Source: Pseudomonadota bacterium (lineage in GTDB: Bacteria; Myxococcota_A; Polyangia; GCA-2747355). Taken from it: DNA of 64,000 nucleotides. Below the pieces are notes generated by a model that saw only the letters and a list, made by a program, of their open reading frames with translations, made no database searches and was not told where the DNA came from. The stretch is from NCBI GenBank assembly GCA_016711215.1, contig JADJTL010000005.1, forward strand, positions 62,001-126,000, given 5' to 3'. Below are positions 27,586 through 40,387 of the stretch, in pieces (position 1 is the stretch's first letter; every line of letters starts with the position of its first letter). Both the position numbers and the translations under genes were made by a program.

Positions 27586-27690
27586 TATTAACCCGGGTCG
27601 GGGACAGCGTCGTACCCGGGTCGGGGACAGCGTCGCGGGTCGGGGACAGCGTCCTTAACCCGGGTCGGGGACAGCGTGGGACAGCGTCCA
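27586..27690. repeat. tandem REP-like cluster, GGGTCGGGGACAGCGTC type
   Basis: Four copies of a unit with consensus ACCCGGGTCGGGGACAGCGT lie at about 27590, 27613, 27634 and 27658, plus a partial GGGACAGCGTCC. The core AACCCGGGTCGGG is the reverse complement of CCCGACCCGGGTT, the core of the large array at 53.5 kb, so the two belong to related families in opposite orientation. Confidence 0.75.
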
Positions 27691-27716
27691 ATCGCCATCG
27701 CCATCGCAACCGCCTA

Positions 27717-27795
27717 TCGCCGCCGCTTCTTCGGCTGGTACAACCACGGCCACCGCTACGCGGCGCGCGGCTTGCTCACGCCGACCGAGACCCGG
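27717..27795 (+). pseudogene. IS3-type transposase C-terminal remnant
   Basis: A short frame reads RRRFFGWYNHGHRYAARGLL followed by TPTE, like the ending of IS3-family integrase domains (F-x-WYN-x-x-HRHSGLGLLTP). Nothing upstream or downstream of it keeps coding sense. The rest of 27790-27964 has no recognisable content beyond the RluA gene leader. Confidence 0.4.
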
Positions 27796-27964
27796 ATGGA
27801 CATGCCAACGAAGGCGACGCTGCTGGTCGCGAGGAGACGCTGCAGGAGATGCGCCGACGAACGGTCGCCTTGTCGTTGACCGATACGGCGCTCCCTACCC
27901 GCCGCGCAGCGCCGGGGTGGATCGCACCGCGACGCGGAGGGGACTCACCCTTAAGGGAGCCATC

Positions 27965-28843
27965 TTGAGCCGGGGGCCAGCATCGAGCGCGCCGCCAGGC
28001 CCGCGACTGATCGATCATCTGCGCGCGCTGGGCTACACCAACCGCGCTGCGCGTGCGCTGCTCGCGAGCGGCAAGGTCTCCTACGGGGGCGCGCCTACCG
28101 CCGACGAGGGGCGCCAGGTGGACCCCGCGCGCGTGGTGCTTTCGCTCAATGCAGCCCGCCACCGCCCCAATCGCGACCTCGTGGTGCTCTTCCATGATCG
28201 CCACCTCGCCGTGGTGCTCAAGCCACCGGGGATGCTGGCGGTAGACGCACCCGGGCGCCGGCAAGAGACCAGCGTGATCGAGGCCGTCCGCCACCTGCTC
28301 GGCTCCGCCTTCGCCGTCCACCGCCTCGACGAGCCGACCTCGGGGCTGATGATGGTCGCGCTGACGGAGGCCTGCCAGGCGCAGATCAAGGCGCTCTTGT
28401 TCCGCCACGAGGTGGAGCGGGAGTACCTGGCGATCGTGCGCGGCCACTTCCCGGCGGCGCCGGTCCGCGTCAGGACCAAGCTCGTGCGTGACCGCGGCGA
28501 TGGACTGCGGGGCAGTCGCGACGATTCCGATCAGGGCCAGGCCAAGGAGGCCGTGTCGCGCTTCAGCCTGGTCGAGCGCCTCGGTCCTCGCGCGTCGCTC
28601 GTGGCCGCCAAGCTCGAGACGGGCCGCACGCATCAGGTGCGGATACACCTATCCGAGCGAGGCTTTCCCGTCCTCGGCGATCCGCTCTACGGCCCGCGGG
28701 GCAGCGAGCAGCTGGCCCCCCGCCTGGCCCTGCACGCAGCCCACCTGGGGCTGCGTCATCCGCTGGACGGCAGCGCGCTCTCGTTCGCGGCGCCGCTCGC
28801 TGACGACCTCGAGCAGCTGCGCCGGCGCCTCTGCCGGCCCTGA
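27965..28843 (+). CDS. RluA-family 23S rRNA/tRNA pseudouridine synthase
   Basis: The protein has an N-terminal S4 RNA-binding domain (RLIDHLRALGYTNRAARALL, LASGKVSYGG) followed by the catalytic domain: VVLFHDRHLAVVLKPPGMLA, FAVHRLDEPTSGLMMVALT with the catalytic Asp in HRLD, and LETGRTHQVRIHLSERGFPV with GDPLYG. Such enzymes convert uridine to pseudouridine in rRNA or tRNA. The start TTG at 27965 is chosen because AAGGGAG lies 6 bases upstream; the GTG at 27917 would add 16 residues. The exact RNA position cannot be told. Confidence 0.9.
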   Translation: MSRGPASSAPPGPRLIDHLRALGYTNRAARALLASGKVSYGGAPTADEGRQVDPARVVLSLNAARHRPNRDLVVLFHDRHLAVVLKPPGMLAVDAPGRRQETSVIEAVRHLLGSAFAVHRLDEPTSGLMMVALTEACQAQIKALLFRHEVEREYLAIVRGHFPAAPVRVRTKLVRDRGDGLRGSRDDSDQGQAKEAVSRFSLVERLGPRASLVAAKLETGRTHQVRIHLSERGFPVLGDPLYGPRGSEQLAPRLALHAAHLGLRHPLDGSALSFAAPLADDLEQLRRRLCRP

Positions 28844-29009
28844 GCTGCCTGCCTGCGCGTGGCCCAGCGGTCGCGGTGGGGCGACCCGAGGGGCACCTGC
28901 TCGCGCCGCGCTGGGCTCGCGCCGCTCCGCTACACTCTCGCCGCTCCGCGCTGTCGCCCGGCGCGCGGGCCCGTTATACTCGCGGCCCCTGTCGCCCAGA
29001 GGAACGACC

Positions 29010-30086
29010 TTGACGCGCACCCTTCCACGCTCAATCGCCACAGCGACCGGCACCGCGCCCAGGACTTGCACCGCACGCGCCTTGCGCCCCGATCTCGACG
29101 TCGCGAGCAGACCCTATACACGGCGGGCGGAGCGGCGGGCGTCGCGCCGGCACCGGCCTTGGGTCGCGCCACGGGGCGCGCTGGCGCTGGGGATCCTCTT
29201 CGCCCTGCCCGCCTGCCGACCGGCGCCGACCGCCCATCCCGCCGCCACGACCGTCACCACGAGGGCCAGCGTAACGGACCCCAAGCAGGTGGTCGCGCGC
29301 GTCAATGGCGCCCCGCTGCTGCGCGAGGACGTAGCGCTCCAGCTCGGCGGCGCGGCGAATGCGCAGCGCGCGCTGGAGCGGGCGATCGACGAGGAGCTCT
29401 TGGCCCAAGAGGCCGTGCGACGCGGCTTCGCGCGCGATCCAAGCATCGCCCGCGAGCAACGTCGTGCGCTGGCGCGCCGCCTGATCACGCGTGACTTCAT
29501 CGAGCGCTTGCCGCCGAGCGCGATCCCACGGCGCCTGGTCGAGCGCGCCTACGCGCTCAACCGCACGCGCTACGTCCATCCCGAGCTGCGCGAGCTGGTG
29601 CATATCCTCGCCGTCGCCGACCCCAAGGGAGACGACGCTGAGCACCACCGCCAGGCCCGGGCGGTGGCGCGTAAGGCGCTGGCGCTGGCGGGCGCACGCG
29701 CCGCGTTGAGCGCTGCCGAGTTCAAGGCGCTCGGCGAGCGCCTCAAGGCGACGAGCGCGCCGATCAAGCTGCGCGTCGAGGAGTTCACCACCGCGCCCGG
29801 CGAGACGATCGCGCCCTTCTCCGCGGCCGCCTTCGCGCTGGCTCGACCGGGCCAGCACAGCGGCGTCGTCCGCACCGACTTCGGCTATCACGTCATCTAC
29901 CTCAAGGCGATCACGCCGCCCCGCAACGCCGCGCTCGCCGAGGTCGAGGGGGAGGTGCGCAAGCGTATCCTCGCCGACGCGCGCCGCGTCGTGCTCGACG
30001 AGCGCCTGAGCGAGCTGCGCCAGCGCGGCCCGGTCGTCGTCGACGAAGCCGCGGTCGAGCGCGCCCTGGCGCCCAAGGGCGGCTGA
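29010..30086 (+). CDS. PpiC-type peptidylprolyl isomerase lipoprotein
   Basis: The product has about 358 residues from a TTG with AGAGGAA upstream. A hydrophobic signal GALALGILFALPACRP carries the lipobox. The SurA-like N-terminal part follows (VVARVNGAPLLREDVALQLG, ALERAIDEELLAQEAVRRGF), then a parvulin (PpiC) domain: ELVHILAVADPKGDDAEHHR, LGERLKATSAPIKLRVEEFT, FSAAAFALARPGQHSGVV and TDFGYHVIYLKAI. It would help fold outer-membrane or secreted proteins in the periplasm. The roadblock gene follows 38 bases downstream. Confidence 0.85.
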   Translation: MTRTLPRSIATATGTAPRTCTARALRPDLDVASRPYTRRAERRASRRHRPWVAPRGALALGILFALPACRPAPTAHPAATTVTTRASVTDPKQVVARVNGAPLLREDVALQLGGAANAQRALERAIDEELLAQEAVRRGFARDPSIAREQRRALARRLITRDFIERLPPSAIPRRLVERAYALNRTRYVHPELRELVHILAVADPKGDDAEHHRQARAVARKALALAGARAALSAAEFKALGERLKATSAPIKLRVEEFTTAPGETIAPFSAAAFALARPGQHSGVVRTDFGYHVIYLKAITPPRNAALAEVEGEVRKRILADARRVVLDERLSELRQRGPVVVDEAAVERALAPKGG

Positions 30087-30124
30087 GCAGCCCGCGCGCG
30101 CCGAAAGGGAGAGCACGAGAGCAC

Positions 30125-30490
30125 GTGGCTTCGGTCTTCTCAGAGATCCTCGACGAGCTGCTGCGCGAGCTTCCCGAGGCGCTCGGCGCGATCTTCATCG
30201 ATTGGGAAGGCGAGTCCGTCGACCACTCGGCCGGCGACCTCGGCGCGACCAACATCCGCCTGGTCGGCGCCCACTGGGGCATCGCCTACAACTTGATGCG
30301 GCGCGCGTGCGAGCAGCTCGAGCTCGGCACCCCCACCAACCTGGTGCTGCGCTTCGCCGAGCGCCGCGTCGTGATCGGACGCGTCGTCGAGGGCTACTAT
30401 CTCGTCATCGCCACCGCGGCGAACAGCCCGCTCTGGCGCACGCTGCGGGCGCTGCGCCAGACGCGCGAACGGCTCTTGAAGGAGCTCTGA
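30125..30490 (+). CDS. roadblock/LC7 domain protein
   Basis: The 121-residue protein has the roadblock pattern: LDELLRELPEALGAIFIDWE, GESVDHSAGDLGATNIRLVG and FAERRVVIGRVVEGYYLVIA with a final helix of charged residues. In myxobacteria such proteins (for example MglB) act as regulators of small Ras-like GTPases for polarity and motility, but no GTPase gene is adjacent. It starts with GTG at 30125 and is co-directional with the PpiC gene. Confidence 0.75.
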   Translation: MASVFSEILDELLRELPEALGAIFIDWEGESVDHSAGDLGATNIRLVGAHWGIAYNLMRRACEQLELGTPTNLVLRFAERRVVIGRVVEGYYLVIATAANSPLWRTLRALRQTRERLLKEL

Positions 30491-30496
30491 GCGCGC

Positions 30497-30508
30497 GCCC
30501 CGCGGGGC
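30497..30508. terminator. GC palindrome between convergent genes
   Basis: The perfect palindrome GCCCCGCGGGGC lies between the roadblock gene stop and the smc stop, which converge. It has no T-tract, so a bidirectional terminator is possible but weakly supported. Confidence 0.3.
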
Positions 30509-30539
30509 TCTGCGCGGGAGAGGGAGAGAGAGGAGAGGC

Positions 30540-34238
<3,699 letters not shown>

Positions 34239-34448
34239 ACTGCTCCTGCTGAGGGCAGAGCCCGCGTCCACGGTTTGGGAGGGATAGGGCAGCAGCCATA
34301 GCAGAGGATCTGCCGGCCTGTAAAGTGGGCGCGGACACCACATCTTGTGCCAGCAATTCGTCAACAACCCATTGCTGGTGCCATCGCTCGCAGGCGCGCG
34401 CCATTCGACGTGACGCCCCATCGCCCCTCGGCTATAGTCCGCGCCACC

Positions 34449-35713
34449 ATGATTGGCCTGCCGATCCTCGCCCCGAGCTCCGCCCACGGCATCGACTGGG
34501 GCGCGATCATCTTGCTGCTCTTCGGGATCGCGTTTTTCTTCGTCGTCGCGCGGGCGATTCGGCGCCTGGCGCGAGGGCGCTCCAATGAGGGCGACGCCGG
34601 CGACGCGAGCGACGAGCGCGGCCACCGCGGCGGCAGCAAGACGGCAGCAGCCAAGCGGGCCGGAGGAGCGGCAGACGCCCCGCTGCCCCAGCGCCGGCCA
34701 GACCCCCGACCACGGCCGATCGCGCAGCCGAGCGGGCCCCCGACCGCGCGGCCGATCGTGCCGACGACCGCGCGCGCATCGACCGCGGCCTGGCCCGCAC
34801 CCGCGGCGGCTTCGTCGCGCGGCTGGGCCAGCTCTTCCGCGGCGGTGCGGTCCTCGACGAGGCGCTGCTGGCGCAGGTCGAGGAGGTGCTCTTCACTGCC
34901 GACATCGGCGTGCGCACCTCGCAACAGCTTATCGACGGGCTGCGGCGTGAGCTCGATCGCGCCGACCGCACGCCCGAGCGCGCCTGGGAAGAGCTACAAC
35001 GCGCCGCACGGGCGATGCTCGAGGGCCTGGACCAGGGACCTCCGATTCGCTTTGCCGCGACGCCGCCGACGGTGCTGCTCGTCGTCGGCGTCAACGGCAC
35101 GGGGAAGACCACCACCATCGGCAAGCTCGCCGCCCGACTGCAGCGCGAGGGCCGGCGCGTGCTGCTGGCGGCCGGCGATACCTACCGCGCCGCGGCCGCC
35201 GAACAACTCGCCATCTGGGCCGAGCGGGCCGGCGCCGCGATCGTCCGCGGCAAGGAGGGCGCGGATCCGACCTCGGTCATCGTCGAGGCGCTGCAGCGGG
35301 CCAAGGCTGAGGGCTTCGACGTCGTCATCGCCGACACCGCCGGGCGCCTGCACACCAAGGTCGAGTTGATGGAGGAGCTGGAGAAGGTCCACCGTTCCAT
35401 CGCCAAGCAGGCGCCGGGGGCGCCGCACGAGACCCTCCTCGTGCTCGACGCCACCACGGGCCAGAACGCCATTGTCCAGGCCAAGCTCTTCCAGGCGTCC
35501 ACCGCGGTCAGCGCGATCGTCCTCACCAAGCTCGACGGCACAGCCAAGGGCGGGGTGGTCCTGGGGATCGCCAACGAGCTCAAGCTGCCGGTACGCTTCA
35601 TCGGGATCGGGGAGCAAGTCGACGACCTGCGGCCCTTCGACGCCGCCCTCTTCGCCGAGGCGCTCTTCAGCCCGGACCGCAAGGCTGCCGCCGCACCTCG
35701 AGAGAACGAATAG
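34449..35713 (+). CDS. ftsY: signal recognition particle receptor FtsY, with apparent frameshift
   Basis: FtsY docks ribosome-SRP complexes at the membrane. The NG GTPase domain is complete: VVGVNGTGKTTTIGKLAARL, VIADTAGRLHTKVELM and IVLTKLDGTAKGGVVLG, reading to the stop at 35713. The membrane-targeting N-terminus starts at ATG 34449 (IDWGAIILLLFGIAFFFVVA helix and basic linker) but is in a different frame. The frame change lies in about 34670-34700, within C-rich linker sequence. No start codon with a binding site precedes the NG domain in its own frame, so a one-base indel in an otherwise intact gene is the best reading. It may be a sequencing error, because ftsY is usually essential. Confidence 0.85.
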
Positions 35714-35855
35714 CCCCCTGGTATTAATTGCTTGGCCATAAGCGCCCGTGCTAAGGTCCGGGCCTGGCTGCGCGGGGTAATTGCTTTCAATCGCAGAGAT
35801 ATCCGCCGCTAGCAGGCGTAAACCCCCGAGGCTGCGAAAGACGTCCGAGGTTGGC

Positions 35856-36842
35856 ATGAGGCATCCTCCGCACTGCGAGAGCGCAAAGATCATCACCGCC
35901 CTGCTGCTCGTGGGCGCCCTCGGCCTGGCTCCCGGCCTTGGGCACGCCAGGCGGGCACGTCAGGCGCCGCCGGCGACGGCAGCCTCGGCAGCGGCCGTCG
36001 CTAGCCCCGCGGAGCAGCCGGCAGCGGAGCCGGAGATCCCCGAGCTGCCCGAGGAGCCCCCGCCACCCACGGATGCCGACCTGTCAGGCAAGGATGCCGT
36101 CGGTGCGGCCGCCGCGAGCAGCGAGGACGTTAGCGCCGCGACGGCCACGACGACGGCTGAAGCCCGCTTGCGCGCCCGCGCCTCGATGCTGCGCGACATC
36201 GTCGTCGTCCAGCGCAAGGCCTTCCTCCGCCGCCATCGCCTCGAGGTCGTTCCCTTCGTCGGCAGCACGATCAACGACACGCTGATTCAGCACACGGCGC
36301 TCGGCGGTGAGTTGAACTACTTCATCAGCGACATCCTCGCGGTCGGGCTGCGGGGCGCCTACTACCTGCACAACGTCGCGGACGAGGAGTTCTACGTCCG
36401 CTATCACTTCGGCCGCGTGCCCAGCCTGAACAAGTACAACTGGGAAGCGACCGGCAACTTCTCGTACATCCCGATCTGGGGCAAGCTCACGCTGCTCAAT
36501 CGCCCGATCTTCCACTGGGACCTGTGGCTCAGCGGCGGCGTCGGTGTGACCCGGACAGAGGTCATCCCGCGCGACTTCGTCAACGAAGCGTTCTCCAACT
36601 ACTCGCTGACCTTCCCGGTGGCGATCGGCGCGCGCCTCTACCTCAACCGCTGGATGGCGCTTCAGGTGGCCTTGCGCGACAACATGATGCTCGACCGGCT
36701 GGAACAGGCAGGACGCACCCTGCCCGATGCGGCCGAGGCCAAGGCCCAGCAGAGCGATACGCAGTTCATTCATAACGTCTTCGCCACGGTCGGCTTCAGC
36801 TTCTTCCTGCCGACTGGCTTCAGCTACACGAGCCCGCGCTGA
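35856..36842 (+). CDS. outer-membrane beta-barrel protein (myxobacterial type)
   Basis: The 328-residue protein has a signal (ITALLLVGALGLAPGLG) and a long Pro/Ala/Glu linker. It then has alternating strands typical of the outer-membrane beta-barrel domain found in Myxococcota: HRLEVVPFVGSTINDTLIQH, ALGGELNYFISDILAVGLRG, FSYIPIWGKLTLLNRPIFHW, DLWLSGGVGVTRTEV and VAIGARLYLNRWMALQVALR. It ends in FATVGFSFFLPT. Proteins of this kind appear in gliding-motility and surface gene sets. It is followed 20 bases later by a paralogous barrel. Confidence 0.75.
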   Translation: MRHPPHCESAKIITALLLVGALGLAPGLGHARRARQAPPATAASAAAVASPAEQPAAEPEIPELPEEPPPPTDADLSGKDAVGAAAASSEDVSAATATTTAEARLRARASMLRDIVVVQRKAFLRRHRLEVVPFVGSTINDTLIQHTALGGELNYFISDILAVGLRGAYYLHNVADEEFYVRYHFGRVPSLNKYNWEATGNFSYIPIWGKLTLLNRPIFHWDLWLSGGVGVTRTEVIPRDFVNEAFSNYSLTFPVAIGARLYLNRWMALQVALRDNMMLDRLEQAGRTLPDAAEAKAQQSDTQFIHNVFATVGFSFFLPTGFSYTSPR

Positions 36843-36862
36843 CCACCACCGGAGAATCCGCC

Positions 36863-37687
36863 ATGCATGCTCGTGGTGTTCGCTTCTTGCTCCAGGCCGC
36901 GTTGGTGGTCGCGCTGATCTTGGCGCCCCCGCTCGGCGCGCAGCTGCTCGGCGCCCAGGACGGTCTCGCGGCCGCAGCCAAAGGTGGCCCGCTCGCTGGC
37001 CAGCCGGCGGTGCGCCTACGGCGTGAGCTGCGCGACGACCGGTTCGAGATCGGACCCTCGATCGCCTTCGGCCTCAATCGCAGCTATCGGCATTCCGTGC
37101 TGCTCGGCGCCAAGCTCGCCTACCACCTCACCGATGCCTTCGCGCTCGGCGGCGAGGTCGCCTATGGCGTGGGCTTCGACACCGGACTCACCGACGAGCT
37201 CAAGGCCAGCTATGCTGCTGAGCCTGCCGCCTGGCGCGCGGCGCACAGCCGCCTCTCCGACGTCCAGCTCGCGGCAGACCTGCGGGCCATCTTCACGCCG
37301 ATCAGCGGCAAGCTCTCGCTCTTCTCGGCGCTCTTCCTGCACTACGACTGCTATCTCTTCGCCGGCTTCGGCATGGGAATCCTGAGCAACGGCAGCGACG
37401 ACCCGGGCGTTGATGCGGCGAACGAGGGCTTTCAGCCGGGAGCGGCCTGGGGCCTGGGCGCGCGGATCTTCGCCAACAACTACGTCGCGATCGGGATCGA
37501 GCTGAAGGACCTGATCTTCGCCGACAATCCCTCGGGCGGCGATACGACGCGCGGTCTCTCGGCCGCCGAGAAGCAGCGCAACGGGGTTCCCTCCGTCGAT
37601 GGCGACGACAAGTCGATCGAGCACCACTTCTTCCTTGGGCTCAACGCGACCTTCTTCCTGCCGCGCCAGGTCGTCGTTTCGCGCTGA
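36863..37687 (+). CDS. outer-membrane beta-barrel protein, paralogue of the upstream gene
   Basis: The 274-residue protein has a signal peptide (FLLQAALVVALILAPPLGAQ) and the same barrel pattern as its neighbour: RFEIGPSIAFGLNRSYRHSV, LLGAKLAYHLTDAFALGGEV, AIFTPISGKLSLFSALFLHY and FLGLNATFFLPRQVVVSR at the end. The shared strands ISGKLSLF and IWGKLTLLN show the tandem duplication. A GGAG ribosome binding site lies 9 bases upstream of the ATG at 36863. It is probably cotranscribed with the upstream paralogue. Confidence 0.75.
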   Translation: MHARGVRFLLQAALVVALILAPPLGAQLLGAQDGLAAAAKGGPLAGQPAVRLRRELRDDRFEIGPSIAFGLNRSYRHSVLLGAKLAYHLTDAFALGGEVAYGVGFDTGLTDELKASYAAEPAAWRAAHSRLSDVQLAADLRAIFTPISGKLSLFSALFLHYDCYLFAGFGMGILSNGSDDPGVDAANEGFQPGAAWGLGARIFANNYVAIGIELKDLIFADNPSGGDTTRGLSAAEKQRNGVPSVDGDDKSIEHHFFLGLNATFFLPRQVVVSR

Positions 37688-37729
37688 GCGGGACGCGCTC
37701 GCACAAGACCGCTGAGAGCGCTGAGAGCG

Positions 37730-38434
37730 CTAGAAGTGCAGGGCGAGGTTGACGTCAAAGGACAGCCCGCTGACGTAATTCGAGTGCCCGGAGCCCGTTC
37801 GGGTGTTCACATCGCCGAACGCGAGCCCGCGGTAGAGCACACGCCCCCCCAGCGTCAGCCACGGACTGAGCCAGCCGTCGAGGCCGGCGCCAAGATTGAA
37901 AATCGGCCCGCTGGCGAAGACCGAGTTGCCCTGGGTGTTGCTGCCATAGGTGGCGCCCAGATAGCCAAACCCGACCCCCGCCTGCGCATAGGGTTCGATC
38001 GGCCCGTAGGTCGGCAGGTGCAGCTTGCCGTCGACGCTGAAGGTCATCATGTAGAGCGCGTCGAGGTCGATGAAGAGCGTGTCGCCCTGAACGCTGCGAT
38101 GGTCGTGGAAGCTGGTGTTCCAGTTGCCCTCAACCGAGAAGAAGGGGCCCAGCCGCACACCGCCGAAGAGCCCGGCTCCGCCACCGCTGCCGAGGTAGCC
38201 ATCGGTGTAGTCCGTCGTTTGCGCCAGTACGGCGACGCCGGAGAGCTGACCGCCGAGGTAGGCGTGGACGCGATGGCGAAAGGCCAGCCGCCGCGGGCGC
38301 TGCGGCTGATAGGTCGGCGCGGGGCCGGGGCCGTAGTACTGGGCGTATTGGGCGGCAGCCGGTGAGCCGGCGGAGGACAGCGCCACCATGGCGACGGCGA
38401 GCACGATGACGGAAGCGGTCTTGCAAATACGCAT
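37730..38434 (-). CDS. opacity-like outer-membrane beta-barrel protein
   Basis: The 234-residue protein has a signal peptide (TASVIVLAVAMVALSSAGSP) ending at AAAQ and a Tyr/Pro-rich spacer. It then has an eight-strand type barrel: RHRVHAYLGGQLSGVAVLAQ, GLFGGVRLGPFFSVEGNWNT, PYAQAGVGFGYLGATYG and LTLGGRVLYRGLAFGDV. It ends FDVNLALHF with a terminal Phe, as expected for Bam recognition. A strong ribosome binding site AGGAGGAAA precedes the ATG at 38434. A 10-base tandem repeat (38621-38650) lies upstream and may be an operator. Confidence 0.8.
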   Translation of the reverse strand: MRICKTASVIVLAVAMVALSSAGSPAAAQYAQYYGPGPAPTYQPQRPRRLAFRHRVHAYLGGQLSGVAVLAQTTDYTDGYLGSGGGAGLFGGVRLGPFFSVEGNWNTSFHDHRSVQGDTLFIDLDALYMMTFSVDGKLHLPTYGPIEPYAQAGVGFGYLGATYGSNTQGNSVFASGPIFNLGAGLDGWLSPWLTLGGRVLYRGLAFGDVNTRTGSGHSNYVSGLSFDVNLALHF

Positions 38435-38620
38435 CGAGGTTTCCTCCTGTTGTCGGATCCCGCCGCAGCAGTGGCGCCTGGCGACTGACAACGACCCAGC
38501 CCCACGCAATGCAGGTGCCAACCATACGCAGCCCGTGGATTGCTGACAAGCAGCGCTGTATTCGCAGTAGGTTAGCGTTGTCTCCCAGCCACGGCGCCGC
38601 TCCCACCCGCGCGCCTCGAC

Positions 38621-38650
38621 CGTCAACGACCGTCAACGTCCGTCAACGGC
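38621..38650. promoter_or_regulatory. three 10-base direct repeats, possible operator
   Basis: CGTCAACG is repeated three times at exactly 10-base spacing (CGTCAACGAC, CGTCAACGTC, CGTCAACGGC). This period puts the copies on one face of the DNA helix, as in cooperative regulator sites. It lies 187 bases upstream of the opacity-like barrel gene and downstream of the HEAT-repeat lipoprotein gene. Confidence 0.4.
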
Positions 38651-38677
38651 TGTGGCACGGCCCGCACGCGATCGCGA

Positions 38678-39565
38678 CTACCGCATGCGCGCGAGGGCCT
38701 CGCGCGCCATCGTCGCGAGATCAGGGTCCGGATGGCCACGCGCGACGAACGCGAGGTAGCGGCGAGCCTCGTCGCCGCCAAGGGCGCCGACCGCATCGAG
38801 CAGCTTGGCGAGGCGGGCCGTGTCCTCGAAGCGCGCGAGACGGGTAAGCGCCGGCACCGCGCTGCGATCGCCGATGGCCGCCAGAGCGCCGATGGCGCGA
38901 TCGGCGATCGCCTCATGGTCGTGCCGCAGCAGCGCAATCAGGCGCGGCACCGCGGCGCGGCTGCGGCGCCAGGCAGCGGTATCGATCGCGTCCGTCAGGC
39001 GATCAGAGCGCTGCTCTTTGAGCGCGGCGAGGAGTCGCTGCTCGCTCCCCACGAGCAGCTCGGCGCGGAGTCTCAGCTCTTGCACCGACCCCTCTACGGC
39101 GCGGCGGGTGACCTCACGCAAGGCCCGCGCACCGCCACCGTGGCCCGCCGGCAGGCGCACCGCCAGGTTGCTCTGCAGGATCGGGCCGCGCCCCGCCGCG
39201 CGTGGCGTGGCCCGCGCACGCACCCCCAGCCCGAGCGCCGGCGGATCATCCGCACCCGCGTCCTCCTCCGCGCTCAGGGCGACCAACCCCACCTCGACCC
39301 TGAGCTGATAGACCAGCGCCTCGGCTGCCCGGCCGGCCCCCTCCGCCAGCACCCCCTCGCGCGGCAGGGCCGCCGCGATCCAGGCCCGCAGCTCGCCTGG
39401 CGAGGGCGCCGCGCCGGCGGTCCTCCACCCCTGCGCCTTGACCTCGATCGCCGCCACCTCGACGGCCGCGCGCGCGCGCGACACCGCCGAGCGCCGACAC
39501 GCCAGCGCGCCGCAAATCAGGACCGCTGCGACGACGACGTGCTGAGGACGCTTTGCGGCGCTCAT
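38678..39565 (-). CDS. HEAT-repeat lipoprotein
   Basis: The 295-residue protein starts MSAAKRPQHVVVAAVLICGA and LACRR, a lipobox. The middle has mixed strands (RAAEALVYQLRVEVGLVALS), and the C-terminus has HEAT repeats: AVPRLIALLRHDHEAIADRA, IGALAAIGDRSAVPALTRLA, LAKLLDAVGALGGDEARRYL and ending AREALARMR. The ATG at 39565 overlaps the original lipB stop (TGA at 39562-39564) by 4 bases, so it is coupled to lipB. Role unknown. Confidence 0.75.
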   Translation of the reverse strand: MSAAKRPQHVVVAAVLICGALACRRSAVSRARAAVEVAAIEVKAQGWRTAGAAPSPGELRAWIAAALPREGVLAEGAGRAAEALVYQLRVEVGLVALSAEEDAGADDPPALGLGVRARATPRAAGRGPILQSNLAVRLPAGHGGGARALREVTRRAVEGSVQELRLRAELLVGSEQRLLAALKEQRSDRLTDAIDTAAWRRSRAAVPRLIALLRHDHEAIADRAIGALAAIGDRSAVPALTRLARFEDTARLAKLLDAVGALGGDEARRYLAFVARGHPDPDLATMAREALARMR

Positions 39566-40262
39566 CGGGAGGCTTCGCTTCGGGGCGAAGCCGCGGAGAG
39601 CAGCGCCTCCGCCTCGGCCGCGCTCAGCGCGATCGCCCTGCTCTCGTACTCGATGGCCAGCCGCTGCGCCAGCGCGTGCGCGGCCTCGGCAGGCTCGGCG
39701 CGCGCCCGACAATCGAGCGAACCGAGGCCACCGGCCGCGGACTCCCGCAGGGCACGATCATCGCGAAGTCGTCGAGCGCCGGCTCCAGGTTGAGCGCAAA
39801 GCCGTGCATCGTCACGCCGCCCCGGGCGTCGACCCCCACGGCGGCGATCTTCCCAGCGTCGGTCCAGACCCCCGGCTCACCAGCCTCCCAGCGCGCTGCC
39901 ACGCCGAGCTCGCCGAGGTAGGCCACCAGCGCGCGGGCCATCCCGTCGACATGCGGCCGGATCGCGCGGCCGATCGCGCGGATCGGATAGCCCACAAGCT
40001 GCCCTGGCCCATGGTAGGTGACCTGCCCTCCGCGCCCGATGCGGGCGCAGGCCACCCCGCGGCGCTCGAGCTCAGCCGGGCTGACCCGCACATCGACCAG
40101 GTCCGCGCTGCGCCCGAGGGTAATCACCGGGGGGTGTTCGAGGAGGATCAGCGTGTCCGGCGCGGTCGCGCCACGCACGGCCGCCCGCAGCGCCTCTTGC
40201 AGCGCGAGCGCCCGCCCGTAGTCGACGCGACCAAAGTAGGCCCATTGCAGAACTCGCTCCAT
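39562..40262 (-). CDS. lipB: octanoyltransferase LipB, with C-terminal frameshift
   Basis: LipB transfers octanoyl from acyl-carrier protein to lipoyl domains. The family core is present: ILLEHPPVITLGRSADLVDV, RGGQVTYHGPGQLVGYPI, Lys138 in GKIAAVGV and catalytic Cys172 in IVPCG. After APSL the open frame turns into RPRTRWRSG, whereas the next frame gives a natural ending EAAHALAQRLAIEYESRAIA LSAAEAEALL and a TGA at 39562-39564 that overlaps the HEAT gene ATG. This 4-base coupling supports an original full-length gene with one base inserted or lost near 39690. The frameshift lies after the catalytic residues, so activity might survive. It could be a sequencing error. Confidence 0.88.
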
Positions 40263-40387
40263 CGGCGCCGAGCATGCGACACCGGCCGCGGTGCAGCAAG
40301 GTCCGCCCTTACAACGTGTCAACGCCCTTACAACGGGCCCGCTACAGGCCGCTGATCAGCCGGTTGCCGCGCTCGGGCGCAGCGCGT

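Noticed and set aside
27776..28648. 290-residue minus-strand ORF opposite the RluA gene
   Set aside because: It is the antisense shadow of a clear RluA-family gene.
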